DNA of 64,000 nucleotides, from the NCBI RefSeq assembly GCF_000764185.1, contig NZ_JQEC01000004.1, forward strand, positions 62,001-126,000, given 5' to 3'. Positions 17,339 through 25,207 of this stretch are shown here, piece after piece. The notes under the pieces were generated by a model. That model ran no database searches. It saw only the letters and a list, made by a program, of their open reading frames with translations, and was not told the DNA's origin. The stretch comes from Colwellia psychrerythraea (GTDB lineage: Bacteria; Pseudomonadota; Gammaproteobacteria; Enterobacterales; Alteromonadaceae). Made by a program: the position numbers and the translations under genes. Position 1 is the stretch's first letter. Each line of letters starts with the position of its first letter.

Positions 17339-18160
17339 ATGAAAATGGAATCTAATAACTCACAAAAGCAAAATAATAAAATAGACGAAGATGTTCAAAA
17401 AGAAATCTTACGTAGAATAAAAGAAGCAGAAGCAGAGCATGGAGTCAAAATACTCTATGCAATTGAGTCTGGTAGCCGCGCATGGGGATTTGAATCTCCA
17501 AATAGCGATTTTGACGTTAGGTTTATATATGCTCATCCTAAAGACTGGTACTTAGCGGTTAACCTTGAAGGCAAACGTGATGTTATCGAATATCCGATTG
17601 TTGATGAGATAGATATCAATGGTTGGGATATCCGAAAAGCATTAAAGCTTTTTTGGAAATCAAACCCTGCCATAGTTGAATGGTTACAATCGCCAATCGT
17701 ATATGTTGACGATAATCATTTTGCCGCAAAAGCTAGGGACTTGATAACAAGTGTCTATTCAAATGCAAAAGGTATTTATCACTACCGCAGTATGGCTAAG
17801 ACGAACTATCGTGGTTATTTGAAAAACGATATGGTACCTCTAAAAAAGTACTTTTACGTACTACGACCGTTATTAGCTATAAAATGGATAGAGAAGTACA
17901 ACGAGCCTGCACCTATAGTTTTTGATCAACTGAGAAAGCTGGTTGCTGACGATAATTTACTTGATGCCGAAATATCTAACTTATTGGAACGTAAGCGAGT
18001 TAGCTTAGAGAAAGAAGTGGCACCAGCAATACCACTACTCAATAAGTTTATTGAATCTGAACTAGAACGACTTGAAAGTTATGGTGAAAAGTCTAACGAA
18101 AGAACTGTTGGGTTTGATGCTTTAAATGAGTTATTTCTTGAGGTCTTACAGTCAAACTAG
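17339..18160 (+). CDS. RlaP-type RNA-repair nucleotidyltransferase
   Basis: This 273-residue protein has a pol-beta nucleotidyltransferase core with GSRAWGFESPNSDFD at 45-59: the GS motif and metal-binding D57 and D59. It belongs to the PF10127 family, described as RNA-ligase-associated pol-beta enzymes (RlaP) from their frequent linkage with RNA ligases. The predicted role is adding nucleotides or modifying an RNA end before sealing; the exact reaction is not known to me. Its ATG follows directly after the cca stop codon, indicating translational coupling. A second ATG two codons later is an alternative. It is the last gene before the operon terminator. Confidence 0.85.
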   Translation: MKMESNNSQKQNNKIDEDVQKEILRRIKEAEAEHGVKILYAIESGSRAWGFESPNSDFDVRFIYAHPKDWYLAVNLEGKRDVIEYPIVDEIDINGWDIRKALKLFWKSNPAIVEWLQSPIVYVDDNHFAAKARDLITSVYSNAKGIYHYRSMAKTNYRGYLKNDMVPLKKYFYVLRPLLAIKWIEKYNEPAPIVFDQLRKLVADDNLLDAEISNLLERKRVSLEKEVAPAIPLLNKFIESELERLESYGEKSNERTVGFDALNELFLEVLQSN

Positions 18161-18190
18161 AAACCACCCGCCACATGCGGGTGGTTTGTT
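18161..18190 (+). terminator. Terminator of the rtc operon
   Basis: A perfect 11-bp stem (AAACCACCCGC 18161-18171, GCGGGTGGTTT 18177-18187) with a CACAT loop begins right after the rlaP stop codon. It is GC-rich at the top and flanked by A and T runs. It marks the end of the slipin-rtcB-rtcA-cca-rlaP unit. Confidence 0.88.
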
Positions 18191-18239
18191 AATGGTTTTG
18201 ATGTGTTCGAATGTGTGAAATTTATTGTAAGAAGTAGCT

Positions 18240-18707
18240 ATGAAAACACCTAAAGTAATTAAAGATTTATCTATTCAAAAATACAAATCCATTGAAGATG
18301 ATAAAGCGCTGATAATTGGGCAAAAGTGGCTCACTATTTTTTGCCCTTCAATTACTTCTTTTCGAGGCTTAAAGCACTGTATGAATACTTTGTGGGAGAA
18401 TATGACTGGAGATTTCTTTCAAGAAGAAGCGCAGGAAAAGTATGAACGCCATGCAGCACCTAGCTACTACATTATGGAAGACAACTTTGGTGAAAATGAA
18501 AAGGTAATTTACGAGTCAAGAACCAAGCCTATTAAAAATTGTCACGGGAATGAAGTTCATATATTTCCTAAAAACTTCGCATGGTGCATGACATATAGTC
18601 ATGAAGACGGGTACATCACGCCCATATTTTCAAAGAATAAAAATTATGAAAAGCTGGAAAAAATGAACCTTAAATCAATGGCAGAAATGGAACGCATTAG
18701 ATTGTAG
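18240..18707 (+). CDS. Uncharacterised 155-residue protein
   Basis: A soluble protein without signal or membrane segment, rich in aromatic residues. Motifs are YYIMEDNFGENEKVIYESRTKPIKNCHG (about 75-103) and HIFPKNFAWCMTYSHEDGYITPIFSK (about 106-131). The second reminds me of small uncharacterised families such as DUF4275, but I am not sure. It lies between the rtc terminator and the methyltransferase gene, 80 bases after rlaP, so it has its own promoter or read-through. No function is proposed. Confidence 0.6.
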   Translation: MKTPKVIKDLSIQKYKSIEDDKALIIGQKWLTIFCPSITSFRGLKHCMNTLWENMTGDFFQEEAQEKYERHAAPSYYIMEDNFGENEKVIYESRTKPIKNCHGNEVHIFPKNFAWCMTYSHEDGYITPIFSKNKNYEKLEKMNLKSMAEMERIRL

Positions 18708-18750
18708 ATATTGCTTTCTGTTTGGCTCATCGCAGTATAACCGAGAGAAA

Positions 18751-19341
18751 ATGAATAATTCAAAAAGTACCATTCGCAAAAGAGCGGATGAAATTAAAGA
18801 ATACCAATGTAAAAATTTAATCGCTGTTCTAGAGAATCCTATGGATATAAAAAACATAGGTTCTGTGATTAGAAATGCCAATGCGCTTGGCGTAGAAAAA
18901 ATTTATGTTGTTGATTCTCGACAATCCCTACCCGATGATTGGGAAGAATTGAGAGAGCGTAAGTCACTTTCAAAGATATCTGTTTCAGCTTCGAAATGGA
19001 CTTTTGTTAAGCGCTTCAACAGTACTGAAGAATGCTTGGAGCATCTTGAAAAAAATAGATTTACATCTGTAGTGACCTCGCCTCACATCAAGGGAAAGGA
19101 AAACTATGTGCTTCATGAGGCTGATTACACCCAATCAAAACTTGCAGTTTGGTTTGGTAATGAATCTCGTGGTGTAAGTGATATCGTTGTAGAAAGAAGC
19201 GAATCCTGCATTTCAATACCAATGTTCGGCATGATTGAGAGCTTAAACTTGGCTACAACCACGGGTATAGTTCTGTATGAAGTTACAAAGCAAAGACGTG
19301 AATACCAAGCTAAATATAAACGAGCCAATAGAAAACCGTAA
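18751..19341 (+). CDS. TrmH/SpoU-family RNA 2'-O-methyltransferase
   Basis: A 196-residue SPOUT methyltransferase with the three family motifs. These are NIGSVIRNANALGVEKIYVVD (about 36-56), VWFGNESRGVSD (about 133-144) and the knot motif IPMFGMIESLNLATTTGIVLYE (about 155-176). Members use AdoMet to methylate ribose 2'-OH groups in tRNA or rRNA; TrmH itself modifies G18 in the D loop. The N- and C-terminal extensions are basic, fitting RNA binding. The target is unknown, but its place next to RNA-repair genes makes tRNA plausible. 2'-O-methylation can protect RNA from nucleases, so a protective role is a hypothesis. Confidence 0.85.
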   Translation: MNNSKSTIRKRADEIKEYQCKNLIAVLENPMDIKNIGSVIRNANALGVEKIYVVDSRQSLPDDWEELRERKSLSKISVSASKWTFVKRFNSTEECLEHLEKNRFTSVVTSPHIKGKENYVLHEADYTQSKLAVWFGNESRGVSDIVVERSESCISIPMFGMIESLNLATTTGIVLYEVTKQRREYQAKYKRANRKP

Positions 19342-19363
19342 TAATTGACTATTTACCAATGAC

Positions 19364-19390
19364 GGCTTAATAACGTTATATAAGCCTATT
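19364..19390 (+). terminator. Weak terminator after the methyltransferase gene
   Basis: GGCTTA (19364-19369) and TAAGCC (19381-19386) bracket an inner self-complementary ATAAC/GTTAT, giving an 11-bp hairpin with one bulged base. It is followed by TATTTCATT. The stem is AT-rich, so efficiency is uncertain. Confidence 0.45.
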
Positions 19391-19539
19391 TCATTAATAA
19401 GTTACATTATAAAATCCATGATTACTTCAATATATTGATTTAGCGAAATTTATCGCATTTTCGTTAGTTTTTTAGTATATAAATTCACTCATTACTGCTT
19501 TAGAATGATTCTTTACTTTGAATATTAAAGGATTAAATT

Positions 19540-22116
19540 ATGACTCCAGTGGAAAGGATAGTTGATTGGGTTTCAGACAAGCCAATTTGGTGGCACTTAG
19601 CTATCAAAATTACTCTACAAAATGGCAGTTTAACTGATGATAATATTCAGTTTCTCTTTAACACCGCGCAAGGCGAATACGGTCTAGTCCCAAAACACCT
19701 CAAGTATGATTCTTTCACCTCCCCTATAGATATTACGGGTTTTACATCAGAAGAATATTCAGTAAAGCTAAATACCCTGAGTGGTGTTGAAGGTGTGGCG
19801 GCTCTGGCTGAGCAACAGAGCCTTGCTTTTGAGCCTAATGGCTTAACTATTGGTTATGGTGATAATGGTGCTGGAAAGTCTAGCTATTCAGCCATTTTAA
19901 AACATGCATGCTTAACTAGGGGATCTTTAAAGCCTATTGTCGGTAATGTCTTTTCTGCCAATAACAAGCAACCTCAAGCTTTACTAACTGTCGAGGTAAA
20001 TGGCGCTAACCGAAGTATTAACTGGACTCCTGATTCTAAGCCAGATAAAGATGCCAAATCGATTAGGGTATTTGATACTGCGTCTGCTCATCATTACTTA
20101 TCAAGTGAAGATACATTAGGCTATAAGCCAGTTGGCTTAAACCTTCTAACTGAATTGACTAAAGCTGCTGATGGTATAAAAAGGCTGATCGAAGAAGATA
20201 CCATGGGGACTAATGGTTTAGTATCGATATCTCCCCTACCATCAGGTAGTCCTGCATCTGTATTTTTAAGTAAGCTATCAGGCTTAGAAACTGAGCACGA
20301 GGTTAATACTCATTGTGCAACTCAAGAAGAGATAGATTCTATTGAAACTCGAAAAAACGAGTTAATTCAATACAAAGCTCAATCAGCAGCTCAAATTAAG
20401 GCTGGTTTATTAAGTAAAAAGCAGTTGTTGACTCCTCTAGCTAACTTTTTTTCTTCACCACTAAAATTACTAAATGTACAAGAATTTGACCGACTTAAGC
20501 AACTTGAGCTTGATGCTATTGCTAAGCAAGAAATTGTAGATAAATTGAGATTAAAAACACTATCTAATCTACCTTTTGAAAATATTTGCAACTCTGAATG
20601 GAGTCAGTTGTGGGCTGCTGCAAAAGCGTTTATCCAAAAAGAAGGTAAGGATCTTGAATTCCCGCCAAATACAGGAGACTCCTGCCCATTCTGTTTGCAA
20701 GATATAGGAGTATACAGCGCCAGCAAGTTACAAGAGTTTGAAGCCTTTATACAGAATAGTGCTGCAAAGGACGCAAGGGCGGCATATCAAGCACTGACAA
20801 TGGCTAAACAAGCAGTAAACACGGTAAATCTTAATGTTAGTCAATATGAAGCGGCTCTTAATGAGGCGGAACACATTAAAAGTGGACTTAAGGTTAGATT
20901 AGAGGAACTTGTAACTCAATTAACCGATAGAAAGAACATTTTTTTAATGAAGAGGCTACCAACCTCTTTAGAGGGGTTTGGTCTTTCGCCATATACAGAT
21001 TTAATTACTGAATTGGATCAAGAGATTGGCAAAATTACTAACGATGATAGCCAAGCTAAATTCATAGCACAAAAAGATGCTGATCTGATTACCATACAAG
21101 ACAGGAAATACATTGCAGACCACCGAGAGAATATTCTCCGTAATATAAAAAGGCTTCATACTGTAACGATGCTGCAACAAATAAAAAATGAGTGTAATAC
21201 TCGTAGTGTATCTACTTTATCCTCTAGCATTTATTCTGATGGGGTAATTGAACCATTAAAACAATCATTCCAATCGGAGCTTAATGCCTTCGGTTTCAAT
21301 AGGTTTACTATCGAAGTTAAAACTAGGAATAAGGGTGGCCATCAACAGTTCAAGCTACATCTATCTAACTCAGGAGAGTCAGTAGTAGCAAAAGTTGCTA
21401 GTGAAGGCGAGCAACGATGCATCGCTATTGCTAGCTTTTTAGCTGAAATGAAAGCTGATGCTAGGGAATCTGCGGTAATATTTGATGACCCGGTAAACTC
21501 CTTGAGTCATCAGTGGAGCGCTAGAGTAGCTGACAGGTTAGTAAGGGAGTCATTAGAAAGGCAGGTAATCATATTTACCCATGATATTGTTTTCTATAAG
21601 TTACTACTAGAAGCTTCTGAAAGGTTGTCGCAAGATAATCTCGGTTATATAAGCCTTGAAAGATCAAGAGATTACGCAGGCTTGGTTAGAACAAATCCCC
21701 CTTGGGATGCTTTAACGACAAGCAAGCGTATTGGGGTCTTAAATACTAAATTACAAAACTTGAGAAATATAGATGCTAGTGGAACTGAAACAGAGTTTAG
21801 GGATGCTACTCGGCCATTTTATAGCTTGCTAAGAGAGGCTTGGGAAAGGTTGGTTGAAGAAAAGTTACTCAACAAAGTAGTTAATCGTTTTGAGCGTGGT
21901 ATACACATTCAGCGACTAACTCGTCTAGACGATATATCACAGATTGATTTTGATACGATAAATTCAGCTTATGATAAATGCTGCAACAACTTTAGCGGTC
22001 ACGACACACCTACTGGTATGGGGCATCCATTTCCTACAATTAATGAAGTGGCTGGAGATCTAGAAGCCATTAAGGCTTACTTAGCTCATTTGCAAAAAGA
22101 TAGAAAGCGAACGTAA
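19540..22116 (+). CDS. RloC/PrrC-like AAA_13 ATPase, candidate tRNA anticodon nuclease
   Basis: An 858-residue Rad50/ABC-type ATPase of the AAA_13 (PrrC-like) group. It has Walker A GYGDNGAGKSS (105-115), a long helical middle interrupted by CPFC (382-385) as in the RloC zinc hook, signature SEGEQR (621-626), Walker B FDDP (648-651) and IIFTHD. The C-terminal part has R765-x3-E769 in LREAWERLVEE and H821 in GHD, candidates for the Arg-Glu-His triad of anticodon nucleases. If correct, it cuts tRNA anticodon loops in response to phage or DNA stress. AAAGGA precedes the ATG. No restriction genes are nearby, unlike prr loci. Confidence 0.72.
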   Translation: MTPVERIVDWVSDKPIWWHLAIKITLQNGSLTDDNIQFLFNTAQGEYGLVPKHLKYDSFTSPIDITGFTSEEYSVKLNTLSGVEGVAALAEQQSLAFEPNGLTIGYGDNGAGKSSYSAILKHACLTRGSLKPIVGNVFSANNKQPQALLTVEVNGANRSINWTPDSKPDKDAKSIRVFDTASAHHYLSSEDTLGYKPVGLNLLTELTKAADGIKRLIEEDTMGTNGLVSISPLPSGSPASVFLSKLSGLETEHEVNTHCATQEEIDSIETRKNELIQYKAQSAAQIKAGLLSKKQLLTPLANFFSSPLKLLNVQEFDRLKQLELDAIAKQEIVDKLRLKTLSNLPFENICNSEWSQLWAAAKAFIQKEGKDLEFPPNTGDSCPFCLQDIGVYSASKLQEFEAFIQNSAAKDARAAYQALTMAKQAVNTVNLNVSQYEAALNEAEHIKSGLKVRLEELVTQLTDRKNIFLMKRLPTSLEGFGLSPYTDLITELDQEIGKITNDDSQAKFIAQKDADLITIQDRKYIADHRENILRNIKRLHTVTMLQQIKNECNTRSVSTLSSSIYSDGVIEPLKQSFQSELNAFGFNRFTIEVKTRNKGGHQQFKLHLSNSGESVVAKVASEGEQRCIAIASFLAEMKADARESAVIFDDPVNSLSHQWSARVADRLVRESLERQVIIFTHDIVFYKLLLEASERLSQDNLGYISLERSRDYAGLVRTNPPWDALTTSKRIGVLNTKLQNLRNIDASGTETEFRDATRPFYSLLREAWERLVEEKLLNKVVNRFERGIHIQRLTRLDDISQIDFDTINSAYDKCCNNFSGHDTPTGMGHPFPTINEVAGDLEAIKAYLAHLQKDRKRT

Positions 22117-22189
22117 TCTACTTATTTCAGTGTAGCTTCACAGTCGCGATATATAGAGGTATTCTCGCGACCCATTTTATCTATATGTG

Positions 22190-22214
22190 AAGTTGAGCTA
22201 GAAACTCAACTTTT
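22190..22214 (+). terminator. Terminator after the RloC-like gene
   Basis: An 8-bp stem (AAGTTGAG 22190-22197, CTCAACTT 22205-22212) with a 7-base loop runs into TTTTC. A second inverted repeat, GTCGCGA 22143-22149 with TCGCGAC 22165-22171, lies just upstream and may assist. Confidence 0.7.
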
Positions 22215-22350
22215 CAAAAATTAATTAGACACAGCAAGTTATATCTCCATTTTGAAATCCTGAAACTTGAACTTGCCGTGTTGAGATGGAATTACATTTT
22301 TTTATCCTCTATTTATTTTGATTATTTTTGTCTTACTAAAGAGAAGCTAT

Positions 22351-22902
22351 TCAGGTTATTCCTAAATAGCTTCCAACCGTTTGTTTCATAATCTCTACTA
22401 GCTGAGTATCCATATACTGATACTCATCGGGAATATCGAGTAATTGAATATCTTTGTAATCTAATAGCCTTGTAAACTGTGCCTTCATGCGACTTTTATG
22501 TTTTTCTTCCATTACAAAAATCACGTCAGCCCATTGAATATCTTTAGCACTGACCGTTCTCTTAGCTCTTGGGCTAGTGCCCGCAGATCTAACGGATAGT
22601 TCAGGATGATTTCTCCAAACCTGTTCACCCGTTGGACTACGCCATTGGTTTCGACTACATATAAACAATATATTTGTCATATCCATATCCTTAAGAGGCA
22701 TTTCATCATCTAATGTTTGCCTCAATGTCTTGTTTGGGTAATCGATACCCAATTGTTTAGCTCGTTTTAACTTTTCTGATCGGATGTACATTAATTTCCA
22801 GTTTTTTTCCGGTGTATATTTCCGAACAGATTGCTGTTTTGCTTTAACCTCTTTAGCTTTGCTTTTCGCCTGTCTCCAAGACTTTGTTCTATCATTTTTC
22901 AT
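22351..22902 (-). CDS. Low-molecular-weight phosphatase-like protein with basic N-terminal extension
   Basis: Residues 75-183 resemble low-molecular-weight protein tyrosine phosphatases. The P-loop is C82-SRNQW-R88-S (C-x5-R-S), and the fold continues through VRSAGTSPRAKRTVSAKDIQWADVIFVME. Residues 1-74 are an unusual Lys/Arg-rich extension (KSWRQAKSKAKEVKAKQQ, then EKNWKLMYIRSEKLKRAKQ) that looks RNA-binding. Translation could instead begin at M68 or M73, giving the short family form, but the extension is fully open and the first ATG has a GAGAG purine stretch before it. It follows prfH in the same direction. It may act on an RNA-end or protein phosphate (inference). Confidence 0.72.
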   Translation of the reverse strand: MKNDRTKSWRQAKSKAKEVKAKQQSVRKYTPEKNWKLMYIRSEKLKRAKQLGIDYPNKTLRQTLDDEMPLKDMDMTNILFICSRNQWRSPTGEQVWRNHPELSVRSAGTSPRAKRTVSAKDIQWADVIFVMEEKHKSRMKAQFTRLLDYKDIQLLDIPDEYQYMDTQLVEIMKQTVGSYLGIT

Positions 22903-22983
22903 ATTAAACTCTCTTTATTTATCGGGTTTAGCAGCCGCGATAATACGAAGAGGTTTAACTAACTTGTTGTGAGTGAATTTGCT

Positions 22984-23610
22984 TTAGTTAACTAAAGCAA
23001 ATCTTTCACCCTTAAATGTTTTCACTGGGTTACCACGTTCAACTTCCCAGTGCTGTTGCCAACGGGCTTTTTCCTGCTGTGTCATTTGCTCAAGTTTTGT
23101 TGCTTCCAACTTCTGGAATAACAATGCTCTCGCTAACCGCTTATTAGCATGTTGGCTTCGTTCACTCTCCACACGAACTGAAATACCTGTTTCTGTATGA
23201 GTAGCTCTTACAGCCGAGTCAGTTGTATTGACGTGTTGACCACCAGCGCCAGACGCTCGACATGTTTGAAATGTCACACCTTTATCTAGTTGGGTTTCAT
23301 TTATTTCATACATTTGACCACTGAAAAACCAGTTTTTACGTTTATGCTTTGGCCTGTATTGGCTTTGACAAACCCACAACATGGCTCCTTGCCATGATTG
23401 TGCTAATTGTTTAGCCAAGTCACTTTTAGGAGAATCAAATTGTAAAAGAGCAGACTTAAAGCAACCTCGTTCTTTCAATTCAATAGCTTCCACAATATCT
23501 AACTTTATGCCTTTTTCTCGGCATTGCTTCTCAATTGTTTTTAACGCTAAGCCAACAGCTTTACTGCACTCAACAGGCCCTTGGCCTGCTGATAATTGTA
23601 GTAATATCAT
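22984..23610 (-). CDS. prfH: PrfH, release-factor homologue for damaged ribosomes
   Basis: A class I release-factor relative of 208 residues lacking the codon-recognition domain. The peptidyl-tRNA hydrolysis motif GGQ is at 123-125 in [16 protein letters not shown]. PrfH together with its partner RtcB has been reported to rescue ribosomes stalled by a cut in the 16S rRNA decoding centre and then reseal it. I place the start at 23610, where ATG overlaps the rtcB2 stop as ATGA and GGAG lies 12 bases upstream. An in-frame TTG at 23619 is unlikely. The overlap shows translational coupling to the adjacent ligase. Confidence 0.95.
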   Translation of the reverse strand: MILLQLSAGQGPVECSKAVGLALKTIEKQCREKGIKLDIVEAIELKERGCFKSALLQFDSPKSDLAKQLAQSWQGAMLWVCQSQYRPKHKRKNWFFSGQMYEINETQLDKGVTFQTCRASGAGGQHVNTTDSAVRATHTETGISVRVESERSQHANKRLARALLFQKLEATKLEQMTQQEKARWQQHWEVERGNPVKTFKGERFALVN

Positions 23611-24797
23611 GATGAACAATCTCCATTTGTTTTAAAGGTTAAAACGGGACGTAACTTCGCCACGACTTCAATTAACCCAGCATCAACCATATCGCTGATC
23701 ACCGTTTCACATTTCTTGTATGCTTGTGGCGCTTCATCGTACAAAAGCTCTTTATTGCCACAAACTACTCGGCTGCCTAATGCTGTCCGATATAAGTCTT
23801 CACGCTTATATTTATGGCCTAATCGACCATGACACTCACCACGTTTCCACTTTCTACCTGCACCATGCGCTAGTGAAAACAAACTCGTATTAAGGTTTTC
23901 AGCATTTGCTTCATTATCAGACTTTTCGTTCAACGTAATGGGTTTCACTAGATAACTATAATCACCACGTGAACCAGGAATAACAACATAGCCATGATCA
24001 CTTGGTGTTGCGCCTTTTCTGTGTAACCAACCATCACAGCCATCAATACTTTTTGACGAAACCAAGTTGTGGTTAATGTCTAGTGCGCAGTCACCATTCG
24101 CTCTAATTGCTTCCAAAAAGCGTTTGGCAATCAATTCACGATTTAGCTCAGCCCAACGAACAGCTTCATCATGTTTGGCTATGTAATCCTGAAAATCTTT
24201 ATCATTAATAACTAATCCATCATGATTGTGCTTAGTTATATGCTCAACCAAAATCGATTGCCCTAAACCTCTAGAGCCTGAGTGAACAAGCAGTTGGAGG
24301 TGTTTTTTATTAAGTCCCAACTCATCAAGCGCTATTTGGTCATAAACTTCGTCAATCGCCTGAAATTCAGCAAAATGATTACCACCACCAATAGTGCCAA
24401 GAGCACGGTCATAGCCATTATTTGTAATACCTTTGTCATGCTTTCGGTTTTCAATAATTGAAGACCAACTTTCATCTAATGGCTGTTCAACGTGCTCAAA
24501 CTTCTTGGCCAGTTTATCTAAGTTTACTTTGGATACTTTTGCTGAGGTTTGCCATAACGACATGCCACAACCAATATCATTGCCTACAAGCGCTGGATAA
24601 ATTTTGTTTGTTGTAAAAAATGCAGCACCGATAGGATAACCTCTTCCAGGGTGCAAATCAGGCATACCCGCAACGCGATGCATACCCGTTAATTCTGATG
24701 TTTTGATCAACTGATCTATCGCTAGCCCTTCAATCCAAGTTTCTTTGGATGCAATAAGGCTAACTTTGTCAGTAATTTTTTGGACGGATTTGTCCAT
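23607..24797 (-). CDS. RtcB2-type RNA ligase paired with PrfH
   Basis: A 396-residue RtcB homologue clearly different from the one at 13744-14967. It has MPDLHPGRG (45-53), metal site GNDIGCGM (72-79), [18 protein letters not shown] and the guanylation site SLAHGAGR with H311. This subgroup is typically encoded with prfH and is reported to seal cleaved 16S rRNA in ribosomes released by PrfH. It is first in a minus-strand operon with prfH and the phosphatase-like gene. AAAGGA lies about nine bases before the ATG. A short leader ORF is found about 190 bases upstream. Confidence 0.94.
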   Translation of the reverse strand: MDKSVQKITDKVSLIASKETWIEGLAIDQLIKTSELTGMHRVAGMPDLHPGRGYPIGAAFFTTNKIYPALVGNDIGCGMSLWQTSAKVSKVNLDKLAKKFEHVEQPLDESWSSIIENRKHDKGITNNGYDRALGTIGGGNHFAEFQAIDEVYDQIALDELGLNKKHLQLLVHSGSRGLGQSILVEHITKHNHDGLVINDKDFQDYIAKHDEAVRWAELNRELIAKRFLEAIRANGDCALDINHNLVSSKSIDGCDGWLHRKGATPSDHGYVVIPGSRGDYSYLVKPITLNEKSDNEANAENLNTSLFSLAHGAGRKWKRGECHGRLGHKYKREDLYRTALGSRVVCGNKELLYDEAPQAYKKCETVISDMVDAGLIEVVAKLRPVLTFKTNGDCSS

Positions 24798-24988
24798 AAT
24801 ACCAATTCCTTTCTCTTTATAGAAAATGAGGATTTAAAACGTAATACGTATTGGCAGGTCTGGATTTCTTTAGAAATAAAACGAAGGAAATTTTTAAACA
24901 AGTAACTTTAATAGTTTGAGTTTAAAGTGCTTAGGCTTTCTTGATTTAACTTTTTACTTTAAGAGAGCGTGGCTAAACTAGGTATTTC

Positions 24989-25030
24989 TTATCGGATAAG
25001 ACCTGCAAAGAATGTTGATGTAATTGTCAT
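24989..25030 (-). CDS. Possible 13-residue leader peptide upstream of rtcB2
   Basis: A strong Shine-Dalgarno (AAAGGAG) lies eight bases before an ATG at 25030 on the minus strand, opening a 13-codon frame (MTITSTFFAGLIR) that ends in TAA. It lies in the 410-base gap between rtcB2 and the divergent DUF2157 gene, within the probable rtcB2 leader. The site looks too good for chance in AT-rich DNA, but it could also be a relic of a longer gene. No terminator or alternative hairpin pair was recognised after it. The rest of the gap shows only a 10-bp palindrome near 24842 and no other gene. Confidence 0.35.
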   Translation of the reverse strand: MTITSTFFAGLIR

Positions 25031-25207
25031 AATATTATCTCCTTTACAGTTATTTGATGAATTCACCTATTCAAAATGAAACGGTGATTAATTGAACGAG
25101 CGCATATTAATCACTTTATTTAAATAAAGCAAATGGTTAATACTTTATTTTGTTTGTTTTTATTATTAAATACGGCAGAATGAGGCTCTACTAAGGAGAA
25201 TGAACAC

